Positions 41,672 to 50,463 of a stretch of 64,000 nt of DNA are shown here, piece by piece. The DNA lies in contig NZ_JAMBNY010000011.1 in the NCBI RefSeq assembly GCF_023715345.1, forward strand, positions 1 to 64,000, given 5' to 3'. The stretch is from Paenibacillus camelliae. Lineage in GTDB: Bacteria; Bacillota; Bacilli; Paenibacillales; Paenibacillaceae. A program made the position numbers and the translations under genes. A model generated the notes under the pieces. It had not been told where the DNA came from, ran no database searches, and saw only the letters and a list, made by a program, of their open reading frames with translations. The first letter of the stretch is position 1. The number at the start of each line of letters is the position of its first letter.

Positions 41672-42829
41672 ATGATTAAATTCAAAGCGATAAACAAAAC
41701 GTACAATGATGGACATCAAGTTCTGAAAAATCTGAATCTTACAATTAATCAAGGCGAAATTACTGTATTAATTGGACCCAGTGGCTGTGGTAAAACAACG
41801 ACGATGAAGCTTATCAATCGACTTATCACACCATCTTCCGGTGAGATTTTGTTACAAGACGAAAACATTGCAAATTTAGATCCAATTAAGCTGAGGAGAA
41901 AGATCGGCTATGTTATTCAAAACATCGGACTCTTTCCTCATATGACGATTGCACAAAACGTTGCCGTCGTTCCTCGATTATTAAAATGGGATAAGAAAGA
42001 AATCAATGCTAAGGTCGACGAGCTGCTCAATCTTGTAGGCTTAGATCCGAATATTTATCGAGATCGTTACCCTTCCGAGTTAAGTGGAGGTCAGCAACAA
42101 AGGGTTGGTGTAATCCGAGCACTCGCTGCCAATCCCGTACTGATTCTAATGGATGAGCCGTTTAGTGCACTCGATCCCATTAGTCGAGAGCAGCTGCAGG
42201 ATGAATTAGTTCGCTTGCAGCAGGAAATAAAAACAACGATCGTTTTCGTTACCCATGACATGGATGAAGCGATAAAGATTGCTGATACCATCGTCATAAT
42301 GAAGGATGGAGAAATTGTTCAAGCAGGAGCACCCGAGCAAATATTGCGCCACCCTGCCAATGACTTCGTTAAGCATTTTATCGGATCAAAGCGTATGCAA
42401 TCCGTTCAAGCCATGCAGGAACCTACAGTTGACGACGTAATGGCCGATCAGCCTGCCGTTATTTATCCTTCACGTGGTCTTGCCTATGCAGTGAAGCTAA
42501 TGGAATCACGCAAGGTCGATTCACTTTTTGTTATTGATAAAAATAATAAGCTGTTAGGCAGCGTCTCTATCTATCAAATTCTCGATCAATACAAGGATGA
42601 GACAAAGCTTGTTGCAGATGTTATGAAGCCAGCCCCGCATGTTGTGCTTTCTGGAACCTCGCTGTCCGCCGCATTAAATCTTATGAATGAACATCAGCTT
42701 TCGAATATGCCGATCGTGAAGCAAGAACATCAATTTGTAGGTCTGATCACAAGAGGTTCCGTCATCAGCCATATGACAGAGCTCTATACATCAGAGCATA
42801 TCGGAGGCGAGATCCATGCCGTTCACTAA
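41672..42829 (+). CDS. opuCA: Glycine betaine/carnitine/choline ABC transporter ATPase
   Basis: 385-aa ATPase. ABC domain: Walker A GPSGCGKTTT, Q-loop YVIQNIGLFPHM, signature LSGGQQQR, Walker B LILMDEPFSALD, H-loop VTHDMDE. Two CBS domains fill residues 255-375 (VDDVMADQPAVIYPSRG and VADVMKPAPHVVLSGTSL) and probably sense ionic strength or nucleotides. It is the first gene of opuCABCD, with GGAGG before ATG 41672, and overlaps opuCB by 14 nt. Confidence 0.93.
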   Translation: MIKFKAINKTYNDGHQVLKNLNLTINQGEITVLIGPSGCGKTTTMKLINRLITPSSGEILLQDENIANLDPIKLRRKIGYVIQNIGLFPHMTIAQNVAVVPRLLKWDKKEINAKVDELLNLVGLDPNIYRDRYPSELSGGQQQRVGVIRALAANPVLILMDEPFSALDPISREQLQDELVRLQQEIKTTIVFVTHDMDEAIKIADTIVIMKDGEIVQAGAPEQILRHPANDFVKHFIGSKRMQSVQAMQEPTVDDVMADQPAVIYPSRGLAYAVKLMESRKVDSLFVIDKNNKLLGSVSIYQILDQYKDETKLVADVMKPAPHVVLSGTSLSAALNLMNEHQLSNMPIVKQEHQFVGLITRGSVISHMTELYTSEHIGGEIHAVH

Positions 42830-43478
42830 TACGATAAGCAGCTTTCTCCAATTTCTACAGGAGCGCTACCCCGATATTTTAGTCGCAACGCGCGAGCATT
42901 TAACGATCTCCGTCATTTCCATCCTGTTAAGTACGCTCATAGCAGTACCTGTAGGGATGTATTTGGCTAATAACAAAATTAAATGGCTGCATAGTGCTGT
43001 ATTCTCTATAGCCAATCTCTTTCAGACCATTCCAAGCCTGGCGCTGCTAGCGATATTACTGCCTTTATTCGGCATAGGCATGAAGCCCGCTATATTCGCA
43101 CTTTTCCTATATGCGATATTGCCTATACTGCGTAACACTTACGCAGGCTTTCAATCGGTAGATCAATCTATCGTCGAAGCAGCTAAAGGGATGGGCTATA
43201 GTGCATCACAGCGATTATTTTCTATACAGTTGCCGCTTGCATTTCCGTACATTATGTCCGGACTGCGTATGACGATTGTATATATTATTAGCTGGACGAC
43301 GCTTGCCGCACTTGTCGGTGCTGGTGGCTTAGGACAGCTTATTGTATCCGGCATTGGCGTGAACAAACAGGAGCTTGTGCTTGCAGGTGCGCTCGCAGCT
43401 ATTCTGTTAACCGTGCTTACGGATCAAATTCTTGGCTTTATTGAGAAACGAGTATTTCGAAAAGTAAAAGCAAACTAA
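42816..43478 (+). CDS. opuCB: OpuC permease subunit OpuCB
   Basis: 220-aa membrane protein with six segments and the ABC permease loop EAAKGMGYSASQRLFSIQLP (EAA motif). It pairs with OpuCD to form the channel. Its start overlaps the end of opuCA. Confidence 0.92.
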   Translation: MPFTNTISSFLQFLQERYPDILVATREHLTISVISILLSTLIAVPVGMYLANNKIKWLHSAVFSIANLFQTIPSLALLAILLPLFGIGMKPAIFALFLYAILPILRNTYAGFQSVDQSIVEAAKGMGYSASQRLFSIQLPLAFPYIMSGLRMTIVYIISWTTLAALVGAGGLGQLIVSGIGVNKQELVLAGALAAILLTVLTDQILGFIEKRVFRKVKAN

Positions 43479-43536
43479 AGCTTTACACGATGCAATCATC
43501 TATATTACAAAACTAAAACAAGAGGTGTTTATTAAT

Positions 43537-44445
43537 ATGAAGAGGAAAAGTCTTAAACTTATAACCGCTATTACCTTGCTCGCAACCGTGGTGCTTTCCG
43601 GCTGCAGCAATGGAGGCTCACAAAAAATTACGATCGGTACGCAGACGTATTCAGAGCCTAAAATTATTGCGGAAATGTACAAGGCACTTATTGAGGAAAA
43701 TACAGACATTACGGTTGATATTGTAGCGGATCTAGCTGCAAGTCCAATCGTTATTCAATCCATGGATAAAAACGATATTCAAATGGCAACGCTCTACTCT
43801 GGAGAAATCTTCAATAACTATTTTGAAATCGAAGATACGAAGGATCGTCAGGAGGTATTGCAGCAAGCACAGCAAGGCTTTGACGAAAATTTTAGCTTTA
43901 AATGGTTCGATGGATTTGGCTTTGAAAACACCTACGCCTTTACAGTGCGCAAGGAGCTAGCAGATGAATATCAATTAACGAAGGTTTCTGATCTGAAAAA
44001 CTATGCAGATACGATGAAGCTTGGTGTGGATACGACGTGGCTAGAAAGAGATAACGATGGCTACCGCCCATTCCAGGAGCATTATGGCATAACCTTTAAT
44101 GACGTATTTCCAATGGAAATTTCACTCGTCTATCAAGCAGTAGCAGATGAGCAGGTCGATGTCGTTCTTGCGTATACGACAGACCCAGGCATCAAGGAGT
44201 TCAATCTGCAAACGTTAGAGGATGACCTACAGTTCTTCCCTCCATTCGATGCGTCACCTGTACTTCGCAAGGATACGTTAGAGAAGCACCCTGAGCTAGA
44301 GGAAATTGTGATGACACTCGTTGGCAAAATCGATGCGGCAACGATGACTTCATTGAACTATGAGGTTGATGTTAACAAACGCAGTCCGAAGGAAGTGGCT
44401 GTTGAGTTTTTGAAAGAAAATAATCTATTAAAGAGTGAAGCTTAA
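43537..44445 (+). CDS. opuCC: Osmoprotectant-binding lipoprotein OpuCC
   Basis: 302-aa lipoprotein. The signal MKRKSLKLITAITLLATVV is followed by lipobox LSGC. The mature part is an OpuAC/ProX-type binding protein (KITIGTQTYSEPKIIAEMYK, then DVVLAYTTDPGIKEFNL). It binds betaine-type ligands outside the membrane. ATG 43537 is used, with AGAGGTG 9 nt upstream; the GTG at 43525 is too close to that site. Confidence 0.92.
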   Translation: MKRKSLKLITAITLLATVVLSGCSNGGSQKITIGTQTYSEPKIIAEMYKALIEENTDITVDIVADLAASPIVIQSMDKNDIQMATLYSGEIFNNYFEIEDTKDRQEVLQQAQQGFDENFSFKWFDGFGFENTYAFTVRKELADEYQLTKVSDLKNYADTMKLGVDTTWLERDNDGYRPFQEHYGITFNDVFPMEISLVYQAVADEQVDVVLAYTTDPGIKEFNLQTLEDDLQFFPPFDASPVLRKDTLEKHPELEEIVMTLVGKIDAATMTSLNYEVDVNKRSPKEVAVEFLKENNLLKSEA

Positions 44446-44460
44446 GGATGTGATCGAGTT

Positions 44461-45168
44461 ATGATTCTACAAGCAAATGGAATAGGTTCATTCATGCAAT
44501 ACTTGAGTGACAATGCATCCAACCTGCTTCAACTCACACTTGAGCATATTGTCATGGTCATATGTGGCCTGGCTCTTGCATTATTAGTCGGAATTCCTTT
44601 AGGCGTCCTATGCACTCGCTCCGAGAAGCTGGCCTCTGTTATATTGGCAGCAGCAAATGTCATTCAGGTTATACCAAGCTTAGCATTGCTTGCGATTCTG
44701 ATGATGTTTCTTGGGCTAGGCTTTAAGACGATTGTTGTTGGCTTATTCTTCTATTCCTTACTGCCAATCATTCGAAATACGTATGTTGGCTTAAAGGAGA
44801 TTGATCCGAATATCAATCAAGCCGGTAAAGGCCTAGGTATGAATAACTGGCAGCTGCTTATTAAAGTTCAGCTTCCGCTCGCCCTGCCATTTTTAATGGC
44901 TGGCTTCCGCGTCGCTGCGGTTATCGCCATCGGGGTTGCTACCCTAGCACCATTAATTGGTGGTGACGGCTTAGGAAGAGAGATTTATGCCGGACTCAAT
45001 ATGCGTAACAGTCTTAAAATTTATGCCGGTGCCATTCCCGCGGCTCTGCTTGCCATAGTAACGGACATCGTACTCGGCAGATTGCAGGAAAAGTGGAAGG
45101 CTAAGCATAAAAAACCAACGATGAAGCAAGATGCTGCTGGGCAAGATCAGGCAACAATGTCCGCATAA
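44461..45168 (+). CDS. opuCD: OpuC permease subunit OpuCD
   Basis: 235-aa membrane protein, paralogous to OpuCB, with permease loop QAGKGLGMNNWQLLIKVQLP. It has a Lys/Gln-rich C-terminal tail. It is the last gene of the operon, 15 nt after opuCC, closed by the terminator at 45235. Confidence 0.92.
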   Translation: MILQANGIGSFMQYLSDNASNLLQLTLEHIVMVICGLALALLVGIPLGVLCTRSEKLASVILAAANVIQVIPSLALLAILMMFLGLGFKTIVVGLFFYSLLPIIRNTYVGLKEIDPNINQAGKGLGMNNWQLLIKVQLPLALPFLMAGFRVAAVIAIGVATLAPLIGGDGLGREIYAGLNMRNSLKIYAGAIPAALLAIVTDIVLGRLQEKWKAKHKKPTMKQDAAGQDQATMSA

Positions 45169-45234
45169 GCATTTACGCTCTTATTGGATCATCTGAAAAG
45201 CATCAGCGACTTAAATTCTAGCTTTTAACTAACT

Positions 45235-45269
45235 GGGAGGCAGCCTCGATAGAGGCTGCCTCCCTTTAT
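45235..45269 (+). terminator. Terminator of the opuC operon
   Basis: GGGAGGCAGCCTC-GATA-GAGGCTGCCTCCC, 13-bp stem, then CTTTATT. The rest of the gap to 45524 is AT-rich with no gene seen. Confidence 0.92.
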
Positions 45270-45524
45270 TATGAAAAGCTACTCCACAACAAGCTGCTTA
45301 TACTCGGCTGCATATATAATAAATTTCACCCTTACAAGCGAAAATTCCCCCTATTCAATACGAGTAAAGCTACAGCACAATAGAACTACAGACGAGAAAC
45401 ACAAATGTATACAAAGTTACCAGTTACATACATTTTGTGTCATTGTCTTCGTTTTCAACCATTCACTACATCGTAGAGTTCTCTTTAGAAATGCATTGTC
45501 AAATCGAAGGGAGAGATGTTTGTA

Positions 45525-47399
45525 ATGAATTTGGTTAACCGTAGTAAAAAATGGTCTACTCGTATGATGCTCATGTCCGTATTACTTCTAATTGTAAGCG
45601 CTTTTGGCCCAACGTCATTTGCGGCCACTGCAACCTCGCAGCAAGATAATAGCTACAAAATTGTTGGTTACTTTCCTTCCTGGGGAGCCTATGGACGCAA
45701 TTTCAACGTTGCGGATATTGACGCCTCCAAGCTGACACACATTAACTATGCTTTTGCTGATATTTGCTGGAACGGTACACATGGAAATCCTGACCCAACT
45801 GGCCCTAACCCTCAAACCTGGCCATGCCAAAATGAAGCTGGTCAAACCATCAACGTACCAAACGGTACAATTGTGTTAGGTGATCCGTGGATTGACGCAC
45901 AAAAATCATTTCCAGGAGACACATGGGATCAGCCCATTCGCGGCAATCTGAACGAGCTAATTAAGCTAAAGCAACAGCATCCACATTTGAAAACGATTAT
46001 TTCGGTAGGCGGCTGGTCGTGGTCGAACCGCTTCTCAGACGTAGCGGCATCCGATGCGACGCGTAAGGCCTTTGCCCAATCAGCGGTTGACTTTATCCGT
46101 AAATACCAGATGGACGGCGTTGATCTCGATTGGGAGTACCCGGTAAGCGGTGGCTTGCCTGGCAATAGCTACCGTCCAGAGGACAAGCAAAACCATACGC
46201 TTCTACTACAGGAAGTACGTAATTATTTGGATGCTGCGGAAATCGAGGATGATAAAACGTACACGCTAACGATCGCTTCCTCTGCTTCGCCGAGTTACGC
46301 TGAAAACAATGAGCTGGATGAGATTGCTGAGATCGTCGATTGGATTAACATTATGACTTATGATTTCAACGGTGGCTGGAGTAATCAAAGCGCGCATAAC
46401 GCTCCACTGTACCTTGATAGTGCAGCCATCGCAGCTAATGTAGAAAATGCAGCCACGTTTAACGCGGACAGTGGGGTACAAGGTCATCTTAATGCAGGCG
46501 TTCCAGCTGAAAAGATTGTACTTGGACTTCCGTTCTATGGTCGCGGCTGGGCAGGCTGTGCACCAGGGGCCAATGGTGATGGACAATACCAGCCATGTAC
46601 GGGCACACCTGCGGGAACTTGGGAAAGCGGCGTATTTGATTACGGCGATCTCGTTGCCAATTACGTCAACAAAAACGGCTTTGTCCGTTACTGGAATGAC
46701 GAGGCGAAAGTACCTTATCTATACAATGCCTCTTCAAAAACGTTTATTAGCTATGACGATTCAGAATCCTTTACGCATAAAGTTAATTACATTAAATCAA
46801 GAGGCCTCGGCGGCGGCATGTTCTGGGAGCTGTCATCCGACTGCCACGTTAGTCCGCAATATAGCTGCAGCGGCACGAAGCTGCTGGACGTGTTGGCTGA
46901 GCAATTGAATAACGGCGAAGGTCCAGACCCTGGTGGTCCTGGCACAGGAGATCCTGACACCACCCCTCCTACTGCTCCGACGGGTCTAACCGTTACAGGG
47001 AAAACGGCAACCTCGATATCACTAAGCTGGACAGCATCAACGGATAACAACGGAGTAACCGGCTATCAGGTATTCAGAGATGGCACGCTTGTGTCAAGCC
47101 TAGCGGGTACTAGCACCACGATCAATAATTTAACGAGCAATACTACTTATGTATTTACAGTAAAAGCGCGCGATGCGGCCGGCAATCTCTCGGACGCAAG
47201 CGCTCCTCTAAGCGTTACGACAGACGAAGCAGCTACACCAGCTTGTCCGGTAGCCGAGTGGAATGCTAGTCAAATTTATACCAGTGGCAACCAAGTGGTC
47301 TACAATGGAATCATCTATGAGGCGCAATGGTGGACGCAAGGTGAGCGCCCAGATCTATCCGGCGAGTGGGATGTGTGGAGAGTGATCGGTTCTTGCTGA
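45525..47399 (+). CDS. Secreted GH18 chitinase with FnIII and chitin-binding domain
   Basis: 624-aa secreted enzyme. A signal peptide of about 33 residues (basic start, LMSVLLLIVSAFGP, cut near FAA). The GH18 barrel spans residues 42-462, with GGWSWSNRF and the catalytic DGVDLDWEYP near residue 200 (Glu as acid). After a Gly/Pro/Asp linker, an FnIII domain (480-567) and a C-terminal CBM5/12 (572-624, with WNASQIYTSGNQVVY and YEAQWWTQG). It cuts chitin outside the cell. ATG 45525 is preferred, although ATG 45516 is in frame. A near-cre sequence TGTAAGCGCTTTTG lies at 45593-45606 inside the signal-peptide codons. Confidence 0.92.
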   Translation: MNLVNRSKKWSTRMMLMSVLLLIVSAFGPTSFAATATSQQDNSYKIVGYFPSWGAYGRNFNVADIDASKLTHINYAFADICWNGTHGNPDPTGPNPQTWPCQNEAGQTINVPNGTIVLGDPWIDAQKSFPGDTWDQPIRGNLNELIKLKQQHPHLKTIISVGGWSWSNRFSDVAASDATRKAFAQSAVDFIRKYQMDGVDLDWEYPVSGGLPGNSYRPEDKQNHTLLLQEVRNYLDAAEIEDDKTYTLTIASSASPSYAENNELDEIAEIVDWINIMTYDFNGGWSNQSAHNAPLYLDSAAIAANVENAATFNADSGVQGHLNAGVPAEKIVLGLPFYGRGWAGCAPGANGDGQYQPCTGTPAGTWESGVFDYGDLVANYVNKNGFVRYWNDEAKVPYLYNASSKTFISYDDSESFTHKVNYIKSRGLGGGMFWELSSDCHVSPQYSCSGTKLLDVLAEQLNNGEGPDPGGPGTGDPDTTPPTAPTGLTVTGKTATSISLSWTASTDNNGVTGYQVFRDGTLVSSLAGTSTTINNLTSNTTYVFTVKARDAAGNLSDASAPLSVTTDEAATPACPVAEWNASQIYTSGNQVVYNGIIYEAQWWTQGERPDLSGEWDVWRVIGSC

Positions 47400-47471
47400 C
47401 GCGACGACTTATGGCAGGATGAAGTAACTAGAGCTGATAAAAGCTGAAAGTGTGACAAGAAATGAACTCAA

Positions 47472-47500
47472 AACGGGATAGGCAATGTGCCTATCCCGTT
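47472..47500 (+). terminator. Hairpin after chitinase
   Basis: AACGGGATAGGC/GCCTATCCCGTT with a five-base loop; only a weak T tract follows. The gap 47501-47854 holds an 18-bp direct repeat GGCTAAATATATATGC near 47690-47735 and no visible gene. Confidence 0.7.
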
Positions 47501-47854
47501 ACTTTGTCTGCTCTCGAATGGATTTTCTAAATTATGCAGAGTCGTATGTACTCTCTTAGACTTAAATAGACGACTGCCTCCTGTATGTATCCATCCACTT
47601 AAATGCTTCAAGTAATAAACTCATTTATTAAACCAGCCATCAGCTGTTTTATTAATCACACTGAATATATAGGCTGCTAACTATTCAAGCAGCTAAATAT
47701 ATATGCGGCTAAATATATATGCGGCTAAACTTCCGAGCCTAATCTCCTCTATCTGAGCCAGCTAGAAGCAATTCTTTACGCTTGTTAGCTTGTTAGCCTG
47801 TTGCTCATTGACTTGCTGCTAACTCCGATACCACGTTGCTGTTATACTTCAGGT

Positions 47855-48514
47855 TCAGCTATTCAGACAGCCGCTCCGCCCAACAACCTCAAGCCAGCGC
47901 TCAGCAAGCAAGTAATGTCCGGCAACCGTTGGATGAATACCATCCCATAGCCAAGCCTCCGCTTCCTTCCGCTTTACCGCCTCGTCAAACACGTCCTGCA
48001 GCGGTACGTGTATCGCATCAAATTGCTCAGCAAGCTGACGAACCTTCCCTTGATAGTCCATAATTAATTCGTGCCACATGGCAAACTGCTGCTCAGTAGC
48101 TTTTGTCTTAAGTATGAATGGCTCACATAGCACGAGCTGCGTATTCGGCAGCACTTCCTTCGTCTCCTCCAGCAGATGACGATACACGCGCTCAAAGCGA
48201 TCCGTCACACCGCCCGCATCGTTGTGAACAATGCGCCAAGCATCATTGACCCCAACCAGTATACTTAGAATATTCGGCTTAATGCTAATCGCGTCCTCAT
48301 TCCAGCGTGCATACAGATCCGATACTCGATCTCCACTCACTCCGCGATTCACAAAATGTGGATTGCTTTCCGCATGCTCACTGCCCAGCTTGCCCGCAAT
48401 TATATAAGCGTAGCCGTGTCCGAGAATATGATTCAAGTCATTGCCTCGATCCCGATTGCCATCCGTAATCGAGTCCCCTTGAAATAAAATAACCGTATTA
48501 GGCTTCATTGCCAT
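47855..48514 (-). CDS. SGNH/GDSL esterase
   Basis: 219-aa SGNH hydrolase with block I FQGDSITDG (Ser), block II NRGVSGDRV (Gly), block III LVGVNDAW (Asn) and block V DGIHPTVAGH (Asp and His). No signal peptide is seen, so it is probably cytoplasmic. Related enzymes remove acetyl groups from carbohydrates or act as lysophospholipase-like esterases. GGAGG lies upstream of ATG 48514. The neighbours deal with sugar uptake, which fits carbohydrate deacetylation. Confidence 0.88.
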   Translation of the reverse strand: MAMKPNTVILFQGDSITDGNRDRGNDLNHILGHGYAYIIAGKLGSEHAESNPHFVNRGVSGDRVSDLYARWNEDAISIKPNILSILVGVNDAWRIVHNDAGGVTDRFERVYRHLLEETKEVLPNTQLVLCEPFILKTKATEQQFAMWHELIMDYQGKVRQLAEQFDAIHVPLQDVFDEAVKRKEAEAWLWDGIHPTVAGHYLLAERWLEVVGRSGCLNS

Positions 48515-48604
48515 TCATTCCTCCCTGGAAAGCGTTTCGTCCTAGCCTCTCATCTCATTGTAGTACGAATGGGCTGGAAGGAAAAGCTAGCATACCGTCT
48601 AGTT

Positions 48605-49933
48605 TTATTGATTAATCGCCTGCTCATGTGCTTCGGAGAACTGCTCTGGCGTTGCAGCCTTGCCGAATAGCGCCTGGATCTGATTCAAGTGCACCTCTGC
48701 TGTATCTGCTTCTAGCTGTACATCGGCATATAACGTAATGCTGCTTGCATTGTTCATCTCGTTAAATAGCTCGACATATAGAGCTGGCAGCTCCACACTG
48801 CCGGTATCGACCTTCGTTGCCGGAATAACACCTGCATCAGTTACGGCTATTTCGCCCCATTTCTCAACAAAGTAAGCGACAAAGTCCTTCGCTGCATCCT
48901 TCACTGGAGAATTCTCAGCTACGAACAGCCCTACTCCAGGACCGCCTACCCAGCTATCCGCGTCACCAGCACCACCTTCAACGACAGGGAATTTGAAGAA
49001 GCCTACTTTAGCCTTAAACTCCTGTGGCACGTCTTCGTTAGCAGTAAAGTTCGCAAGCTCCCATGTCCCCATCAAATACATCGCTGCGGTTTCATTATAA
49101 AAATCAGCTTTCCCCTCGTCGTTGGAAAGTCCGTTAAAGCCTTTATTGAACGCCTTCAGGTCTACAAGCTGTTGAACCTCACTTGCCGCTTGCAGCAAGC
49201 TATCCTGCATATACGTGTCCTTGCCCGCTAATGCACTGGAGAACACCTCTTGCCCTGCAATACGATCTGCAAGATACATATACCATAGCGAACCTGTCCA
49301 GCGATCCTTATTACCGAGTGCAATCGGTGCGATACCATTAGCTGTAAGCGTCGCAATGACTTGCTTAAACTCGGCATAGGTTGTCGGCACTTCAAGGTTG
49401 TGGTTAGCAAAAATCTCTTTATTGTAATAAATCGGAGCAATATTAAACTCTAATGGCACACCGTATGTTTTGCCGTCTACTTGGAAGGCATCGGTCGTTC
49501 CTGACACGAATTGCTCGCCTAGACCATTGCCAAGCAGGTCGTCAAGCGATGCGAACAGTCCCCCCTCTACATACGGCTGTAAAAAGCCTGCTGCCCAGGT
49601 TACGCCTACATCAGGCAAGGAGTTCGAGGTCGATAATATTTTTAGCTTGTTTTTGTATTGCTCATTATCAAGCACTTCGACCTTTATCTTTACGTTCGGA
49701 TTGTCAGCTTCATATTGACCAATAATGTCATTGACCACATTGTTCTGTGCTGTGGAAACACCGTCTGGCCATAAATGCATAAAGCTTAGCGTGACCTTAT
49801 CACCTGAGGCGTTTTCACCTTGACGATTGCTTGCTGCATGGCTGCCTTCTTTTTTCCCGCTACTGGTACCACAACCAGCAAACACAACAGTTAGGCATAG
49901 GACAAGCAGAAGCATCAGCTTTTGTGTTTTCAT
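48605..49933 (-). CDS. Family 1 extracellular solute-binding lipoprotein
   Basis: 442-aa lipoprotein. The signal MKTQKLMLLLVLCLTVV is followed by lipobox FAGC. The mature part is a sugar-type binding protein (VTLSFMHLWPDGVSTAQNNV, then GKTYGVPLEFNIAPIYYN). ATG 49933 has GGGGAG 6 nt upstream; the frame runs further but unsupported. It follows a YesM/receiver pair on the same strand, yet no MalF/MalG-type permease genes are near, so it must use a partner elsewhere or act as a sensor ligand carrier. Confidence 0.9.
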   Translation of the reverse strand: MKTQKLMLLLVLCLTVVFAGCGTSSGKKEGSHAASNRQGENASGDKVTLSFMHLWPDGVSTAQNNVVNDIIGQYEADNPNVKIKVEVLDNEQYKNKLKILSTSNSLPDVGVTWAAGFLQPYVEGGLFASLDDLLGNGLGEQFVSGTTDAFQVDGKTYGVPLEFNIAPIYYNKEIFANHNLEVPTTYAEFKQVIATLTANGIAPIALGNKDRWTGSLWYMYLADRIAGQEVFSSALAGKDTYMQDSLLQAASEVQQLVDLKAFNKGFNGLSNDEGKADFYNETAAMYLMGTWELANFTANEDVPQEFKAKVGFFKFPVVEGGAGDADSWVGGPGVGLFVAENSPVKDAAKDFVAYFVEKWGEIAVTDAGVIPATKVDTGSVELPALYVELFNEMNNASSITLYADVQLEADTAEVHLNQIQALFGKAATPEQFSEAHEQAINQ

Positions 49934-50061
49934 CTTGATCTCCCCTTTAACTGAAATCGTGTACACTATATACTGCATCAATACCGCGCAATAAACTTCT
50001 ACCTTCTGCAAGTTTGTACTGGTTGAATAAATCCATTATGATCCCATTCGAGTTTAACGAT

Positions 50062-50463
50062 CTAGTTCATTCTCTTCTGCTCTATTCTCTCTTCTCTTCG
50101 TAATAATGCACGCTGAACAGCTTCAATAATGACGGTTTTCTCAATCGGCTTCAGCAAGTAATCCACGGCATCGAATTGAATCGCTTTTTGCGCATATGAG
50201 AAGTCCGAGTAGCCCGATATGAAGATGCACATCGGCTTCCTGCTCATCTCATTCAGCCGTTCTACCAGCTCCAGACCTGACAATCCAGGCATCCGAATAT
50301 CGGAAATTAGTACATCGATCTCATATGTCTCGAGCAGCTCTAATGCTTGAAGTCCATTCTCTGCTAGCCTTATCTCATAATCCTCGGTTAGCCAGCCTTC
50401 CATTACTCGTTTAATCCCTTCTCGCGTACGCGGCTCATCATCAGCAATGAGTAGCTGTAACAT
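50062..50463 (-). CDS. Receiver-only response regulator
   Basis: 133-aa protein containing just a receiver domain: acidic pocket IADDEPRTREG, phospho-acceptor in VLISDIRMPGLSG, switch Thr/Ser in FISGYSDF and KPIEKT. YesN-type partners of such kinases usually carry a C-terminal AraC DNA-binding domain; here the frame stops after the receiver, and no AraC-like sequence follows before the next gene at 49933. ATG 50463 shares one base with the kinase stop. Confidence 0.88.
   Translation of the reverse strand: MLQLLIADDEPRTREGIKRVMEGWLTEDYEIRLAENGLQALELLETYEIDVLISDIRMPGLSGLELVERLNEMSRKPMCIFISGYSDFSYAQKAIQFDAVDYLLKPIEKTVIIEAVQRALLRREERIEQKRMN

Noticed and set aside
48525-48540. cre site TGGAAAGCGTTTCG before the esterase
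   Set aside because: One base too many against the CcpA consensus on this strand and mismatches at the other end; not reported as a feature.
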